A DNA stretch of 64,000 nt from positions 310,001 to 374,000 of the forward strand of contig NZ_JBIWER010000003.1 of assembly GCF_044762655.1 (NCBI RefSeq), written 5' to 3'. The notes under the pieces were generated by a model. It saw nothing but the letters and a program-made list of their open reading frames with translations. It was not told the origin of the DNA and searched no databases. Position numbers and translations under genes: made by a program. Position 1 is the stretch's first letter. Every line of letters begins with the position of its first letter. This document shows positions 6,612 to 14,778 of the stretch, piece after piece. This DNA is from Psychrobacillus sp044762655. Lineage in GTDB: Bacteria > Bacillota > Bacilli > Bacillales_A > Planococcaceae.

Positions 6612-8402
6612 TTATTCAGAAGACAATAATTTTTTCTGAAAATGATTAATCACAATCTCTGCCTGCTTACTCGGAAGACCAGCTTCTATGAGCTCTTCTT
6701 TACTGGCTGCTTGAATTTTCTTTAACGACCCAAAATGCTTTAAAAGTATTTTTTTCCGTTGAGGGCCGATACCTTCTATACCATCTAGCGAAGATGCAAT
6801 CGTATGTTTTCCACGCTGCTGTCTGTGGAAAGTAATAGCAAAACGATGAACTTCATCCTGTATTCTTTGCAGCAGATAAAAACCTTCACTCGTCCGCTTC
6901 ATAGGTATTAACTCCAAAGGATCGCCGTATATAAGCTGAGAGGTTTGATGCTTACCATCTTTTGCCAGACCTGCAATTGGAATATCTAACCCTAGTTCAT
7001 CCTCTATAATTTCGCGTGCAGCTTCAATTTGTCCTTTCCCACCATCAATAATGACCAAATCAGGCAGGGGCAAATTCTCCTTCAGTACACGAGTGTATCT
7101 TCTACGTACAACTTCTCGCATTGCTCCGTAATCATCATGTTTCGCTGCTGTTTTTGTTTTATATTTTCGATAATCCTTTTTACTGGCTTTGCCGTCAATA
7201 AAAACTACCATCGCAGAAACCGCATCAGTGCCATGGATATGCGAGTTATCAAAAGCTTCAATACGCATAGGAGGAGCAATTCCCATTGAATCTCCCAGCT
7301 GCTCTACTGCACCAATTGTCCGTTCCTCTTGTCTTTCAATCAAATGGAACTTCTCAGAAAGCGCTATTTTAGCATTTTTTTCAGCTAATTCGACTAGATT
7401 TTTCTTCGTTCCTCTTTGCGGAACGAAAACCTTCATTTCTAGAAGTTTTGAAGCCAAATCGATGTCCGTAGTCAAAGGAACATAAATTTCTTTTGGCTTA
7501 ATATGCTCTGACTTCGCATAAAATTGGCCTAAAAATGTTAGAAACTCCTCTTCAGGATCACGGAATAGAGGAAACAATGAAACGTCTCTTTCAATAAGCT
7601 TCCCTTGTCTTATAAAAAATACTTGAACACACATCCAACCTTTGTCTACATGCCAACCAAAAATATCTCTGCTTGTAAAATCATTCATCGTCATTTTTTG
7701 CTTTTCCATAACCTGTTCTATATGTGAAATTTGATCTCGATACTCTTTTGCCCGTTCAAATTCAAGTGCTTCTGCAGCTGCATTCATTTTTGCTACCAAT
7801 TCTTTTTTCACTTGTGTGTGACCGCCATTCAAGAAGCTAATTATTTCTTGAATGATTGAATCATAAACATTCTCTTCAATTTTTTTCACACACGGAGCTA
7901 GACATTGACCCATATGATAGTAGAGGCAAACTCGATTTGGCATTTTATGACATTTACGAAGTGGATATAAACGATCTAGAAGTTTTTTCGTTTCATGAGC
8001 TGCATGTGAATTCGGATAAGGACCAAAATATTTCCCTTTATCTTTTTTAACCTGTCTCGTAATGATCAATCGTGGATCTTTTTCAGCAGTAATTTTAATA
8101 TATGGATACGTTTTATCATCTTTTAACATAATGTTATATTTGGGATCATGCTTTTTAATAAGATGAAGCTCTAATATTAAAGCTTCCAGCTCAGATGATG
8201 TGACGATATATTCAAAGTCAACAATTTCTTGCACTAATCGAAGTGTTTTTCCATCGTGTGCACCTTTAAAATAAGAGCGTACACGATTTTTCAATATCTT
8301 CGCTTTGCCGACGTAGATAATAGTTCCTTGCCGGTCTTTCATTAAGTAACATCCTGGCTCATCTGGTAAGATGGCACATTTTTGTTCGATCAATTCATTC
8401 AT
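6612..8402 (-). CDS. uvrC: Excinuclease ABC subunit C
   Basis: A 596-residue nucleotide-excision-repair endonuclease that makes both incisions around a lesion in the UvrB-DNA complex. The GIY-YIG nuclease is at the N-terminus (GCYLMKDRQGTIIYVGKAKIL) for the 3' cut. The UVR motif (EALEFERAKEYRDQI, about 205-225) binds UvrB. The RNase H-like 5' nuclease begins at EAFDNSHIHG (about 385), and a helix-hairpin-helix pair (GIEGIGPQRKKILLKHFG) closes the protein. Full length for the family. A terminator separates it from trxA upstream, and a repeat element follows its stop. Confidence 0.97.
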   Translation of the reverse strand: MNELIEQKCAILPDEPGCYLMKDRQGTIIYVGKAKILKNRVRSYFKGAHDGKTLRLVQEIVDFEYIVTSSELEALILELHLIKKHDPKYNIMLKDDKTYPYIKITAEKDPRLIITRQVKKDKGKYFGPYPNSHAAHETKKLLDRLYPLRKCHKMPNRVCLYYHMGQCLAPCVKKIEENVYDSIIQEIISFLNGGHTQVKKELVAKMNAAAEALEFERAKEYRDQISHIEQVMEKQKMTMNDFTSRDIFGWHVDKGWMCVQVFFIRQGKLIERDVSLFPLFRDPEEEFLTFLGQFYAKSEHIKPKEIYVPLTTDIDLASKLLEMKVFVPQRGTKKNLVELAEKNAKIALSEKFHLIERQEERTIGAVEQLGDSMGIAPPMRIEAFDNSHIHGTDAVSAMVVFIDGKASKKDYRKYKTKTAAKHDDYGAMREVVRRRYTRVLKENLPLPDLVIIDGGKGQIEAAREIIEDELGLDIPIAGLAKDGKHQTSQLIYGDPLELIPMKRTSEGFYLLQRIQDEVHRFAITFHRQQRGKHTIASSLDGIEGIGPQRKKILLKHFGSLKKIQAASKEELIEAGLPSKQAEIVINHFQKKLLSSE

Positions 8403-8415
8403 ATTATCACCTGTT

Positions 8416-8450
8416 TAAAAAAACCGGGCACTATGGAGCACCCGGTTTTA
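8416..8450 (-). terminator. Terminator between trxA and uvrC
   Basis: AAACCGGGC pairs with GCACCCGGTTT (8421-8449, one bulged base), directly after the trxA stop and before the uvrC start. T-rich flanks on both sides make it potentially bidirectional. The same ACCGGGC core is used in three other hairpins (18912, 28591, 57893). Confidence 0.8.
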
Positions 8451-8452
8451 TA

Positions 8453-8767
8453 TTATGCGTTTTTTTCTACGAATTGTACTAATGCTTCTTTTGGTTGGAA
8501 GCCTACTGCTTTGTCTACTGGTTGACCGTCTTTAAATAATACTAATGTTGGGATAGACATAATACCGAATTGACTTGCAGTTGCTTGGTTTTCATCAACG
8601 TCTACTTTTACGATTTTAACTTTATCGCTCATTTCTGCGTCCATTTCTTCTAATACAGGAGCAATCATTTTACAAGGTCCGCACCATGTTGCCCAAAAAT
8701 CTACTAATACTAAACCTTCTTCTATTTCTGCGTTAAAAGTTTGATCTGTTCCGTGAACTATTGCCAT
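8453..8767 (-). CDS. trxA: Thioredoxin
   Basis: A 104-residue classical thioredoxin, the cytoplasmic dithiol donor for ribonucleotide reductase, methionine sulfoxide reductases and general disulfide reduction. The active site WCGPC has Cys29 and Cys32, the buried Asp lies in VDFWATWCG, and the cis-proline loop is SIPTLVLF near residue 74. The ATG has GGAGG upstream. It is the only gene between two terminators and has its own extended -10 promoter, so it is probably monocistronic. Confidence 0.97.
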   Translation of the reverse strand: MAIVHGTDQTFNAEIEEGLVLVDFWATWCGPCKMIAPVLEEMDAEMSDKVKIVKVDVDENQATASQFGIMSIPTLVLFKDGQPVDKAVGFQPKEALVQFVEKNA

Positions 8768-8799
8768 ATTAAAATTCCTCCTTTGTCTACTATGTAATG

Positions 8800-8808
8800 A
8801 TTATAGCA
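8800..8808 (-). promoter_or_regulatory. Extended -10 promoter of trxA
   Basis: TGCTATAAT on the minus strand is a perfect extended -10 element about 30 bases before the trxA ATG. The -35 region is poor, as is usual for this class. Confidence 0.55.
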
Positions 8809-8840
8809 GACAGAAATATCAACTTCTACATTTTAGCTTG

Positions 8841-8875
8841 AAAGAGAAAACTCGACTCCCTCATAGGAACCGAGC
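8841..8875 (-). terminator. Terminator of the fad/etf operon
   Basis: CTCGGTTCC pairs imperfectly with GGGAGTCGAG across TATGA on the minus strand. TTTTCTCTTT follows, a few bases after the etfA stop. Confidence 0.65.
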
Positions 8876-8883
8876 ATCTGTTT

Positions 8884-9861
8884 TTACGCGTTTACTTTAA
8901 GTTTTTTGAACTCTTCTGTAAGCATAGGTACTACTTCAAATAAATCTCCAACGATACCGTAGTCTGCTACTTTGAAAATATTTGCTTCTGGATCTTTATT
9001 GATCGCTACAATTATTTTCGAGTTAGACATACCTGCTAAATGCTGAATAGCTCCAGAAATACCTGCTGCGATATAAAGGTCTGGTGTTACCACTTTACCA
9101 GTTTGGCCGATTTGTAATGAATAATCACAATAATCAGCGTCACAAGCTCCTCGAGAAGCACCAACTGCTCCACCTAAAACATCTGCAAGCTCTTTTAATG
9201 GTCCGAAGCCTTCTTCACTCTTAACTCCACGACCACCAGCAATAACAACTTTTGCCTCCGATAAATCTACACCTTCCGTAGATTTACGAACTACTTCTTT
9301 AATAATAGTACGAAGGTTTGTAATATCTACCGACAAAGAAGAAACGTCCGCTGACTTACTGTCATCTTTTGCAAGTGGCGCAATATTGTTAGGACGGATA
9401 GTGATAAATTTAATACCATCCTTCACTTTAACTTTTTCAAAAGCTTTACCCGAATAGATTGGACGGATAAATACAGCCGCATCGCCTTCGCCTTCAATAG
9501 AAGTAACGTCTGATATTAAACCAATTTGCAACTTACTTGCAATTTTTGGAGATAAATCTTTCCCAAGAGCTGTATGACCAAAAACAATTGCTTCTGGATT
9601 TTCCTGCTCAATCACAGCTAATAATGCTTGACCAAAACCATCTGAAGTATATTGTTTTAAATGTGGATGCTCCACAGTGATTACACGATCAGCGCCATAT
9701 TTTCCAAGCTCTGTAGCTAACTCGCCCACTGAATCTCCTAATAGAACACTAACAATTTCTCCACCGTCTGAAATTTGCTTTGCTGCAGCAATAGCTTCAT
9801 AAGATACATTCCGAAGTGCACCTTCGCGTGCTTCTCCTAATACTAAAACTTTTTTAGACAT
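8884..9861 (-). CDS. etfA: Electron transfer flavoprotein alpha subunit
   Basis: The 325-residue FAD-binding subunit of ETF accepts electrons from acyl-CoA dehydrogenases and passes them toward menaquinone. The C-terminal FAD domain is complete: AGGRGVKSEEGFGPL, GASRGACDADYC, GQTGKVVTPDLYIA, GISGAIQHLAGM and INKDPEANIF. It is the last gene of the lcfA-fadR-fadB-etfB-etfA series, as in B. subtilis. A short palindromic repeat lies in the 85-base gap from etfB. FadR should control it through the operator ahead of fadR. Confidence 0.96.
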   Translation of the reverse strand: MSKKVLVLGEAREGALRNVSYEAIAAAKQISDGGEIVSVLLGDSVGELATELGKYGADRVITVEHPHLKQYTSDGFGQALLAVIEQENPEAIVFGHTALGKDLSPKIASKLQIGLISDVTSIEGEGDAAVFIRPIYSGKAFEKVKVKDGIKFITIRPNNIAPLAKDDSKSADVSSLSVDITNLRTIIKEVVRKSTEGVDLSEAKVVIAGGRGVKSEEGFGPLKELADVLGGAVGASRGACDADYCDYSLQIGQTGKVVTPDLYIAAGISGAIQHLAGMSNSKIIVAINKDPEANIFKVADYGIVGDLFEVVPMLTEEFKKLKVNA

Positions 9862-9901
9862 ATTATTTTCCTCCTAATATTAAAATTAATTCGAATTAAA
9901 T

Positions 9902-9925
9902 TTGCTCCTGCGCAAGCTCGTCGCA
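9902..9925. repeat. 24-bp repeat module in the etfB-etfA gap
   Basis: These 24 bases, starting TTGCTCCTGCGCAAGCTC, recur without change at 62652-62675 inside a large family 1 repeat. Diverged versions lie at about 42286-42311 and 19224-19246 on the other strand. CTGCG and CGCAG can form a small hairpin between the two etf cistrons. Confidence 0.7.
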
Positions 9926-9946
9926 GAAAAAATTTGCTGAATAGAG

Positions 9947-10720
9947 TTAAACGACTTTCGCTTCGGAATGAAGTAAATGAACTAACTCTTTTACTTGGTC
10001 TGCTAGCTCGCCTTCTAATACTTTTCCAGCTTCCTTTTTAGGAGGTAAATAAATCTCGATAGTTTCAGTTTTTGCTTCCACATCATCTTCATCAATATCT
10101 AAGTCATCTAATTCCACTTCTTCTAAAGGCTTTTTCTTCGCCTTCATAATTCCTGGAAGAGATGGGTAACGCGGTTCGTTTAGACCTTGCTGAGCAGTAA
10201 CCAATAATGGCAAGGAAGTTTCCAATACCTCTGTATCACCTTCTACGTCACGCTTGATCGTAACTGTTGTACCGTTAATCTCTAGGTTTGTAATAGTAGT
10301 TACATAGTTAATACCTAAGCTTTCTGCAACACGTGGTCCTACTTGTCCCGACCCACCATCAATTGCAACATTACCAGCTAATATTAGATCCGGATTTTTG
10401 TCTTTTAAGTATTCTGCAATAACAAATGCAGCTGCAAATTCATCCATATCCTCTACATCGTCTTCAGTATTGATAAGGACAGCTTTGTCAGCACCCATTG
10501 CTAATGCAGTACGAAGTTGCTTCTCTGCGTCTTCGCCACCCATTGTAAGAACTGTTACTTCTCCACCTTGAGCATCACGAACTTGGATCGCTTCTTCTAT
10601 TGCATACTCATCATAAGGATTAATAATGAATTCTGCACCATCTTCTTGAATTTTACCCCCGCTTACTACAATTCTCTCCTCAGTATCAAATGTACGTTTT
10701 ACTAAAACATAAATATTCAT
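9947..10720 (-). CDS. etfB: Electron transfer flavoprotein beta subunit
   Basis: The 257-residue AMP-binding partner of EtfA, forming the ETF heterodimer of fatty-acid oxidation. MNIYVLVKRTFDTEERI is a typical N-terminus, NPYDEYAIEEAI the conserved early motif, and the segment from LAGNVAIDGGSGQVGPRVAE is the ETF-beta signature with the electron-transfer loop. It lies 25 bases after fadB and ahead of etfA, in the FadR-controlled operon. Confidence 0.96.
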   Translation of the reverse strand: MNIYVLVKRTFDTEERIVVSGGKIQEDGAEFIINPYDEYAIEEAIQVRDAQGGEVTVLTMGGEDAEKQLRTALAMGADKAVLINTEDDVEDMDEFAAAFVIAEYLKDKNPDLILAGNVAIDGGSGQVGPRVAESLGINYVTTITNLEINGTTVTIKRDVEGDTEVLETSLPLLVTAQQGLNEPRYPSLPGIMKAKKKPLEEVELDDLDIDEDDVEAKTETIEIYLPPKKEAGKVLEGELADQVKELVHLLHSEAKVV

Positions 10721-10745
10721 TTAGATATCCTCCCAATGTAAATTA

Positions 10746-11519
10746 TTATTTACCTTTAAATACAGGTGCTCTTTTTTCAATAAATGCAGAAATGCCTTCT
10801 TTTGCATCCTCTGAAACAAATACAGTTCCAAAAGCATTTGCTTCTGCTTTTACACCCTCATGATATGAAGCAGGTTTAGAATATTGAAGCATTCCTAATG
10901 CAGCTTTTATAGCAATTGGACTCTTCTTCGCAATCTTAACTGCAAGCTTTTTCGCATGTTCAAATAATTCTTCTTCCGCATAAGCATGGTTAGCAAGTCC
11001 TAACTGAGCTGCCTCTTTTCCACTAATAGGATCACTTGTCAACAACATTTCTGCCGCTTTCGCAAATCCAACATAACGTGGTAGTCGTTGCGTACCAGCA
11101 AACCCGGGTATTAATCCAAGCTGTAATTCTGGTAAACCGAGCTTTGCATTTTCAGATACGAGTCGGATATGACAACTCATCGCAAGTTCAAGTCCTCCAC
11201 CAAGTGCAGCACCATGAATTGCAGCGATTACCGGTTTCGAGAAAGTTTCCACTCTTTCGAAAATTGTTTGCCCACTTGCTGCAAGCTCTGAGAACGCTTC
11301 TCCAGATGTAATGGAAGTAAACTCTTTTATATCTGCACCTGCGGAGAAAAATCTTCCTTCCCCTTTTAGCAGTATTACTCGTACTGCATCATCATTTTCT
11401 ACTGCATCTAGCAACTCATTTACTTCTAAAATAACCCCTCTTGCTAGTGCGTTTGCAGGTGGACGATTTAGTGTAACAGTAGCTACACCATCTTCTACAG
11501 TCCATGATAGAAATTCCAC
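10746..11519 (-). CDS. fadB: Enoyl-CoA hydratase (crotonase family)
   Basis: A 257-residue crotonase-fold enzyme that hydrates trans-2-enoyl-CoA in beta-oxidation. AGADIKEF and HGAALGGGLELAMSCHIRL form the oxyanion hole and CoA site. The second conserved glutamate lies in LPELQLGLIPGFAGTQRL, so both catalytic glutamate regions look intact. In B. subtilis the gene at this place is fadB (ysiB). It lies 18 bases after fadR and upstream of etfB. Confidence 0.92.
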   Translation of the reverse strand: MEFLSWTVEDGVATVTLNRPPANALARGVILEVNELLDAVENDDAVRVILLKGEGRFFSAGADIKEFTSITSGEAFSELAASGQTIFERVETFSKPVIAAIHGAALGGGLELAMSCHIRLVSENAKLGLPELQLGLIPGFAGTQRLPRYVGFAKAAEMLLTSDPISGKEAAQLGLANHAYAEEELFEHAKKLAVKIAKKSPIAIKAALGMLQYSKPASYHEGVKAEANAFGTVFVSEDAKEGISAFIEKRAPVFKGK

Positions 11520-11537
11520 TTTCCCACTCCCCTTTTG

Positions 11538-12119
11538 TTAACCTTTTACACCATTTAACAGTAGACGATGTACTTTACTTGTTAGATCAACTAAATTGTA
11601 TTTATGCTCATTCATGACCCAAGTTGTAGTCGTCTCATCAATTGTACCAAAAACCATTTGTCTTGCTAAGCGAATATCGATCGTATGATCAAATTCTCCT
11701 TGTTCGATTCCTTCTTTCAAAATTGTATCTAATAATAATAAATAACTTCTTAAAACGGCATTAATTCGTAATCGTAATGCTAAATTGGCTTGTCTTAATT
11801 CCAATTGTGTTACTGTTGCTAAATGATGATCGCTTGATAACACAGTAAAATGATTTTCAATCATTTTATAAAGCTTTTCTGAGCAACTAATGTCCTGTTG
11901 AATAATTTCCTTCAAATTATCAGCGAATATTTCCATTTTCTCTTCAAAAACTGAAACTAAAATTTCTTCCTTGTTTTTAAAATATAAGTAAATTGTCCCG
12001 TCAGCCACTCCTGCCTGTTTGGCTATTTTAGAAACTTGTGACTGATGATATCCATTTTCAGCGATTACAATAATTGCTGCGTCAATGATTTGCTTATATT
12101 TTGGTTTATCCTTTTTCAT
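11538..12119 (-). CDS. fadR: Fatty-acid degradation repressor FadR (TetR family)
   Basis: A 193-residue TetR-family repressor corresponding to B. subtilis FadR (YsiA), which represses beta-oxidation genes and leaves DNA when it binds long-chain acyl-CoA. The N-terminal helix-turn-helix spans about residues 8-52 (IIDAAIIVIAENGYHQSQVSKIAKQ, GVADGTIYLYFKNKEEIL, read as two overlapping parts). The rest is the ligand and dimer domain. Its own promoter carries a FadR operator, suggesting autoregulation. The 180-base leader contains a fold-back repeat. Confidence 0.93.
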   Translation of the reverse strand: MKKDKPKYKQIIDAAIIVIAENGYHQSQVSKIAKQAGVADGTIYLYFKNKEEILVSVFEEKMEIFADNLKEIIQQDISCSEKLYKMIENHFTVLSSDHHLATVTQLELRQANLALRLRINAVLRSYLLLLDTILKEGIEQGEFDHTIDIRLARQMVFGTIDETTTTWVMNEHKYNLVDLTSKVHRLLLNGVKG

Positions 12120-12145
12120 ATGAATTCACCACCATTTAATCAATT

Positions 12146-12273
12146 GCACCTGGCGTATTTGCGTCCAAATTTTGAATAGAGAAATCTCCATTCAATCCTT
12201 TCAAAATCTGTGACTTCCGCCGGAGCTTTTATTTTAATTCAGAGAGGGCTGTACCCCGGCTGAATAAAATAAA
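12146..12273. repeat. Fold-back intergenic repeat, family 3, copy 2
   Basis: It shares with 6444-6587 the blocks TTGCGTCCAAATTTTGAA, CCTTTCAAAATCTGTGAC and TTCCGCCGGAG, and an outer inverted repeat with different bases (TTTTATTTTAATTCAG with CTGAATAAAATAAAA). It occupies the untranslated leader of fadR between the operator and the ATG. Confidence 0.7.
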
Positions 12274-12277
12274 AATA

Positions 12278-12295
12278 TGAATGATGATTCATTCA
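12278..12295. promoter_or_regulatory. FadR operator of fadR-fadB-etfBA
   Basis: TGAATGATGATTCATTCA has both seven-base arms of the FadR consensus (TGAATGA and TCATTCA) without a mismatch. It lies just downstream of the -10 of the fadR promoter. Confidence 0.85.
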
Positions 12296-12302
12296 TATTT
12301 TT

Positions 12303-12331
12303 ATATTATATTTAATTTCATTGATTGTCAA
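12303..12331 (-). promoter_or_regulatory. Sigma-A promoter of fadR-fadB-etfB-etfA
   Basis: A perfect TTGACA (12331-12326) is followed by TAATAT at a 17-base spacing, or TATAAT (12310-12305) at 15 bases. It begins seven bases past the lcfA stop, so the downstream genes can be read independently of lcfA. Confidence 0.7.
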
Positions 12332-12338
12332 TAATCAA

Positions 12339-14033
12339 TTAACTTTGAACGGTTTGTTTTTGCTTCGCTTTTTCTTCTTCTATTAAAGTTCTTCTCAAAA
12401 TTTTTCCTACTGCCGTTTTGGGAAGCTCTGCTCTGAATTCGTAAATTCTAGGAACTTTAAACGCTGCTAAGTTTTCACGACAAAAAGTATTTAACTCGTC
12501 TTCTGTCACAGTTGCACCTTCTTTTAGTACTATAAAGGCTTTTACTGTTTCTCCTCTGTAAGCATCTGGAACTCCTGCTACAACACATTCCTGAATTGTC
12601 GGATGTTCATAAAGTACCTCTTCTACGTCTCTCGGGTAAATATTATATCCACCTGCAATGATTAAATCTTTTTTGCGATCCACTACATAAAAGTAACCGC
12701 TTTCATCCATATACCCCAAATCTCCCGTTAAAAACCAACCATCACGCATTGTCATTTCTGTATCTTCTGGTCGGTTCCAATAACCTTTCATCACTTGAGG
12801 ACCTTTTACTGCAATTTCGCCAATTTCACCGTATGGTAAAGGTGTCGTCGAATCTACAGCAAAAACCGCCGCATCCGTATCTGGCCATGGAATACCAACT
12901 GAACCTTTAATACGATTCTCATTATATATTAAGTTAGCATGCGTTACTGGAGAGGTTTCCGTTAAGCCGTAACCTTCTACTAATCTACCACCAGTAATTT
13001 TTTCGAACTTTTCCTGAACCTCTAACGGTAATGGAGCAGACCCGCTTAAACAAGCTACAATTGATGATAAGTCATACTTTTGGATATCCGGATGATTCAA
13101 CAAACCAATGTATATCGTTGGAGCTCCTGGGAATATAGTTGGCTTTTGCTTATCTATCGTTTTTAGTGCAGTTTCGACGTCAAACTTTGGCAATAATACC
13201 ATTCTATTTCCTAGCATAACAGAAAATACTAATACAGTAGTCATGCCATAAACATGGAAAAATGGGAGAACTCCTAAAATTGTTTCTTCACCTTCTATAC
13301 ATTTATAATTCCAAGCTGTACACATAGTAGTATTAGTAACTAAATTTTTATGGGTAAGCATGACTCCTTTTGGAAACCCTGTTGTGCCACCTGTATATTG
13401 TAAAAGTGCTATATCTTCTTCAAAATCAAAAGGCATACTTATCGGTACAGCTTTTCCAACCTTCATAATTTCTGGAAATAAATGATTGATTCCTCGATGC
13501 TCTACTTTAACACTAAACCCATATTGCTTTTTTTGTATAAAGGGATAAATAAGATTTTTAGGAAATGGCAAGTAATCCTTAATACCAGTAACAATTACAT
13601 TCTCTAAATTTGTTTCTTTTAAAACTTTGGAAACACGTGGATATAAAATATCCATTGCTAAAATAACTTTTGCACCTGAGTCTTTCATTTGATAAGCAAT
13701 TTCTCTTTCTGTATAAAGAGGATTCGTTTGCACTACAATTGCTCCTGCATACAATGCACCGTAGTAACCAATTACTCCTTGTGGACAGTTTGGTAGCATA
13801 ATAGCTACTCGGTCACCTTTTTTAATACCGAGCGATTGTAAATAGTTAGCAAATTTCAATGATGACTCGTAAAGCTCTTTGTACGATACATCTCTCCCCA
13901 AAAAATGGATCGCAATTTTTGTCGGAAATTTCTTATACGCTCTTGTTAAATATTCTTGAACGGGAATGTGTTCATAGTCGAGCGTATGCGGAATTTCAGG
14001 TGGATATTGTGCTAACCATGGCTTTTCTGTCAA
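12339..14033 (-). CDS. lcfA: Long-chain fatty-acid-CoA ligase
   Basis: An AMP-forming acyl-CoA synthetase that activates fatty acids for beta-oxidation. The P-loop-like motif is YTGGTTGFPKGVMLTHKN and the adenylation signature GYGLTETSPV; the C-terminal hinge (YMDESGYFYVVDRKKDLIIAG region) and final lysine loop are present. I start at the TTG at 14033 (MTEKPWLAQYPPEIP, 564 residues), which has AAAGGGGG upstream. The longer open frame to 14147 would include the promoter. First gene of the fad/etf cluster, as in B. subtilis. Confidence 0.95.
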   Translation of the reverse strand: MTEKPWLAQYPPEIPHTLDYEHIPVQEYLTRAYKKFPTKIAIHFLGRDVSYKELYESSLKFANYLQSLGIKKGDRVAIMLPNCPQGVIGYYGALYAGAIVVQTNPLYTEREIAYQMKDSGAKVILAMDILYPRVSKVLKETNLENVIVTGIKDYLPFPKNLIYPFIQKKQYGFSVKVEHRGINHLFPEIMKVGKAVPISMPFDFEEDIALLQYTGGTTGFPKGVMLTHKNLVTNTTMCTAWNYKCIEGEETILGVLPFFHVYGMTTVLVFSVMLGNRMVLLPKFDVETALKTIDKQKPTIFPGAPTIYIGLLNHPDIQKYDLSSIVACLSGSAPLPLEVQEKFEKITGGRLVEGYGLTETSPVTHANLIYNENRIKGSVGIPWPDTDAAVFAVDSTTPLPYGEIGEIAVKGPQVMKGYWNRPEDTEMTMRDGWFLTGDLGYMDESGYFYVVDRKKDLIIAGGYNIYPRDVEEVLYEHPTIQECVVAGVPDAYRGETVKAFIVLKEGATVTEDELNTFCRENLAAFKVPRIYEFRAELPKTAVGKILRRTLIEEEKAKQKQTVQS

Positions 14034-14079
14034 TTTAATGCCCCCTTTGTTTATAATAGCGTGAATATTCCTATTCTTA

Positions 14080-14111
14080 ATTATAGAGAAAAATGAATGA
14101 CAATTCAATTC
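14080..14111 (-). promoter_or_regulatory. lcfA promoter with a degenerate FadR operator
   Basis: TTGAAT (14108-14103), a 17-base spacer and TATAAT (14085-14080) form the promoter on the minus strand. TGAATGACAATTCAATTC (14094-14111) overlaps the -35 and matches the FadR consensus at 14 of 18 positions. Confidence 0.6.
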
Positions 14112-14114
14112 TTT

Positions 14115-14179
14115 ATAAAAAAAAGACTGCATCGCACATTTTCTCATCTTTAAGATAGATGGTGCAACATTACAGTCTT
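14115..14179 (-). terminator. Terminator after yshE and the 26-codon ORF
   Basis: AAGACTG (14123-14129) pairs with CAGTCTT (14173-14179). The stem has a long imperfect interior, and on the minus strand a run of T follows. It ends the mutS2-yshE transcript just before the lcfA promoter. Confidence 0.6.
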
Positions 14180-14203
14180 CCGTAAAGCTATTAATTTATT
14201 ATA

Positions 14204-14284
14204 TTAGTTTGTAACGACATATATTATACCTACTAAGATAAAAAGTAGGCCAACAGCCAACAAAATTTTAGACAATTTTTCCAT
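14204..14284 (-). CDS. 26-residue hydrophobic peptide downstream of yshE
   Basis: A short frame encoding a 26-residue peptide, MEKLSKILLAVGLL then FILVGIIYVVTN. It has a charged N-terminus and a single hydrophobic stretch of about 18 residues, the form of a one-pass membrane peptide. AGGAG lies eight bases before its ATG. It starts 12 bases past the yshE stop and ends before the terminator, so it would be co-transcribed with the DUF350 gene. I recognise no family. Ribosome site, spacing and clean hydrophobicity make it more than a random frame, but its length leaves real doubt. Confidence 0.55.
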   Translation of the reverse strand: MEKLSKILLAVGLLFILVGIIYVVTN

Positions 14285-14295
14285 TCTAACCGCTC

Positions 14296-14709
14296 CTATG
14301 AAATACTTGCTCCAATAACAAATGATAATCCTACAGAAATAACAAGTGAAATAAACCCTATTGAGCGATTATCTTTTTCGATTTCCTGATCAACATTAAA
14401 GCTGGGCGTTAAAAATTCAAATAATAAGTACGCAATAATTAATAACATAAAACCAAATAAACCCCAGCCAATCATTTCAAATAATGAATTATGTTGTTCA
14501 ATGGAATACCTAAAAATATTACATACACCAAAAATTTTCCCGCCAGTAGCAAGTGCAACTGCTACATTACCTTTTCTTATTTCTTCCCAATTTTTATATT
14601 TCGTGACTACTTCGAAAATAACCATCGAAACGAGTAAGCATAAAATAACAACACTAAAATAACCTGCAGACTCTACGAGTGGGTTTGACCAGAAACTGGA
14701 TAAAAGCAT
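14296..14709 (-). CDS. yshE: DUF350 membrane protein YshE
   Basis: A 137-residue integral membrane protein with four predicted helices (about residues 15-33, 50-70, 78-98, 115-135). The charged loop KYKNWEEIRKGNVAVALATGG precedes the second helix and fits the DUF350 family, whose function is not established. In B. subtilis yshE lies at this same place between mutS2 and lcfA. It follows mutS2 after about 70 bases and is followed by the 26-codon ORF. Confidence 0.85.
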   Translation of the reverse strand: MLLSSFWSNPLVESAGYFSVVILCLLVSMVIFEVVTKYKNWEEIRKGNVAVALATGGKIFGVCNIFRYSIEQHNSLFEMIGWGLFGFMLLIIAYLLFEFLTPSFNVDQEIEKDNRSIGFISLVISVGLSFVIGASIS

Positions 14710-14778
14710 ATATAAAAACCCCTTTTACACTTTTCCTTCTATACGGAGAGCCCGATAAAAAGTTTCATTTTTTAAAAA

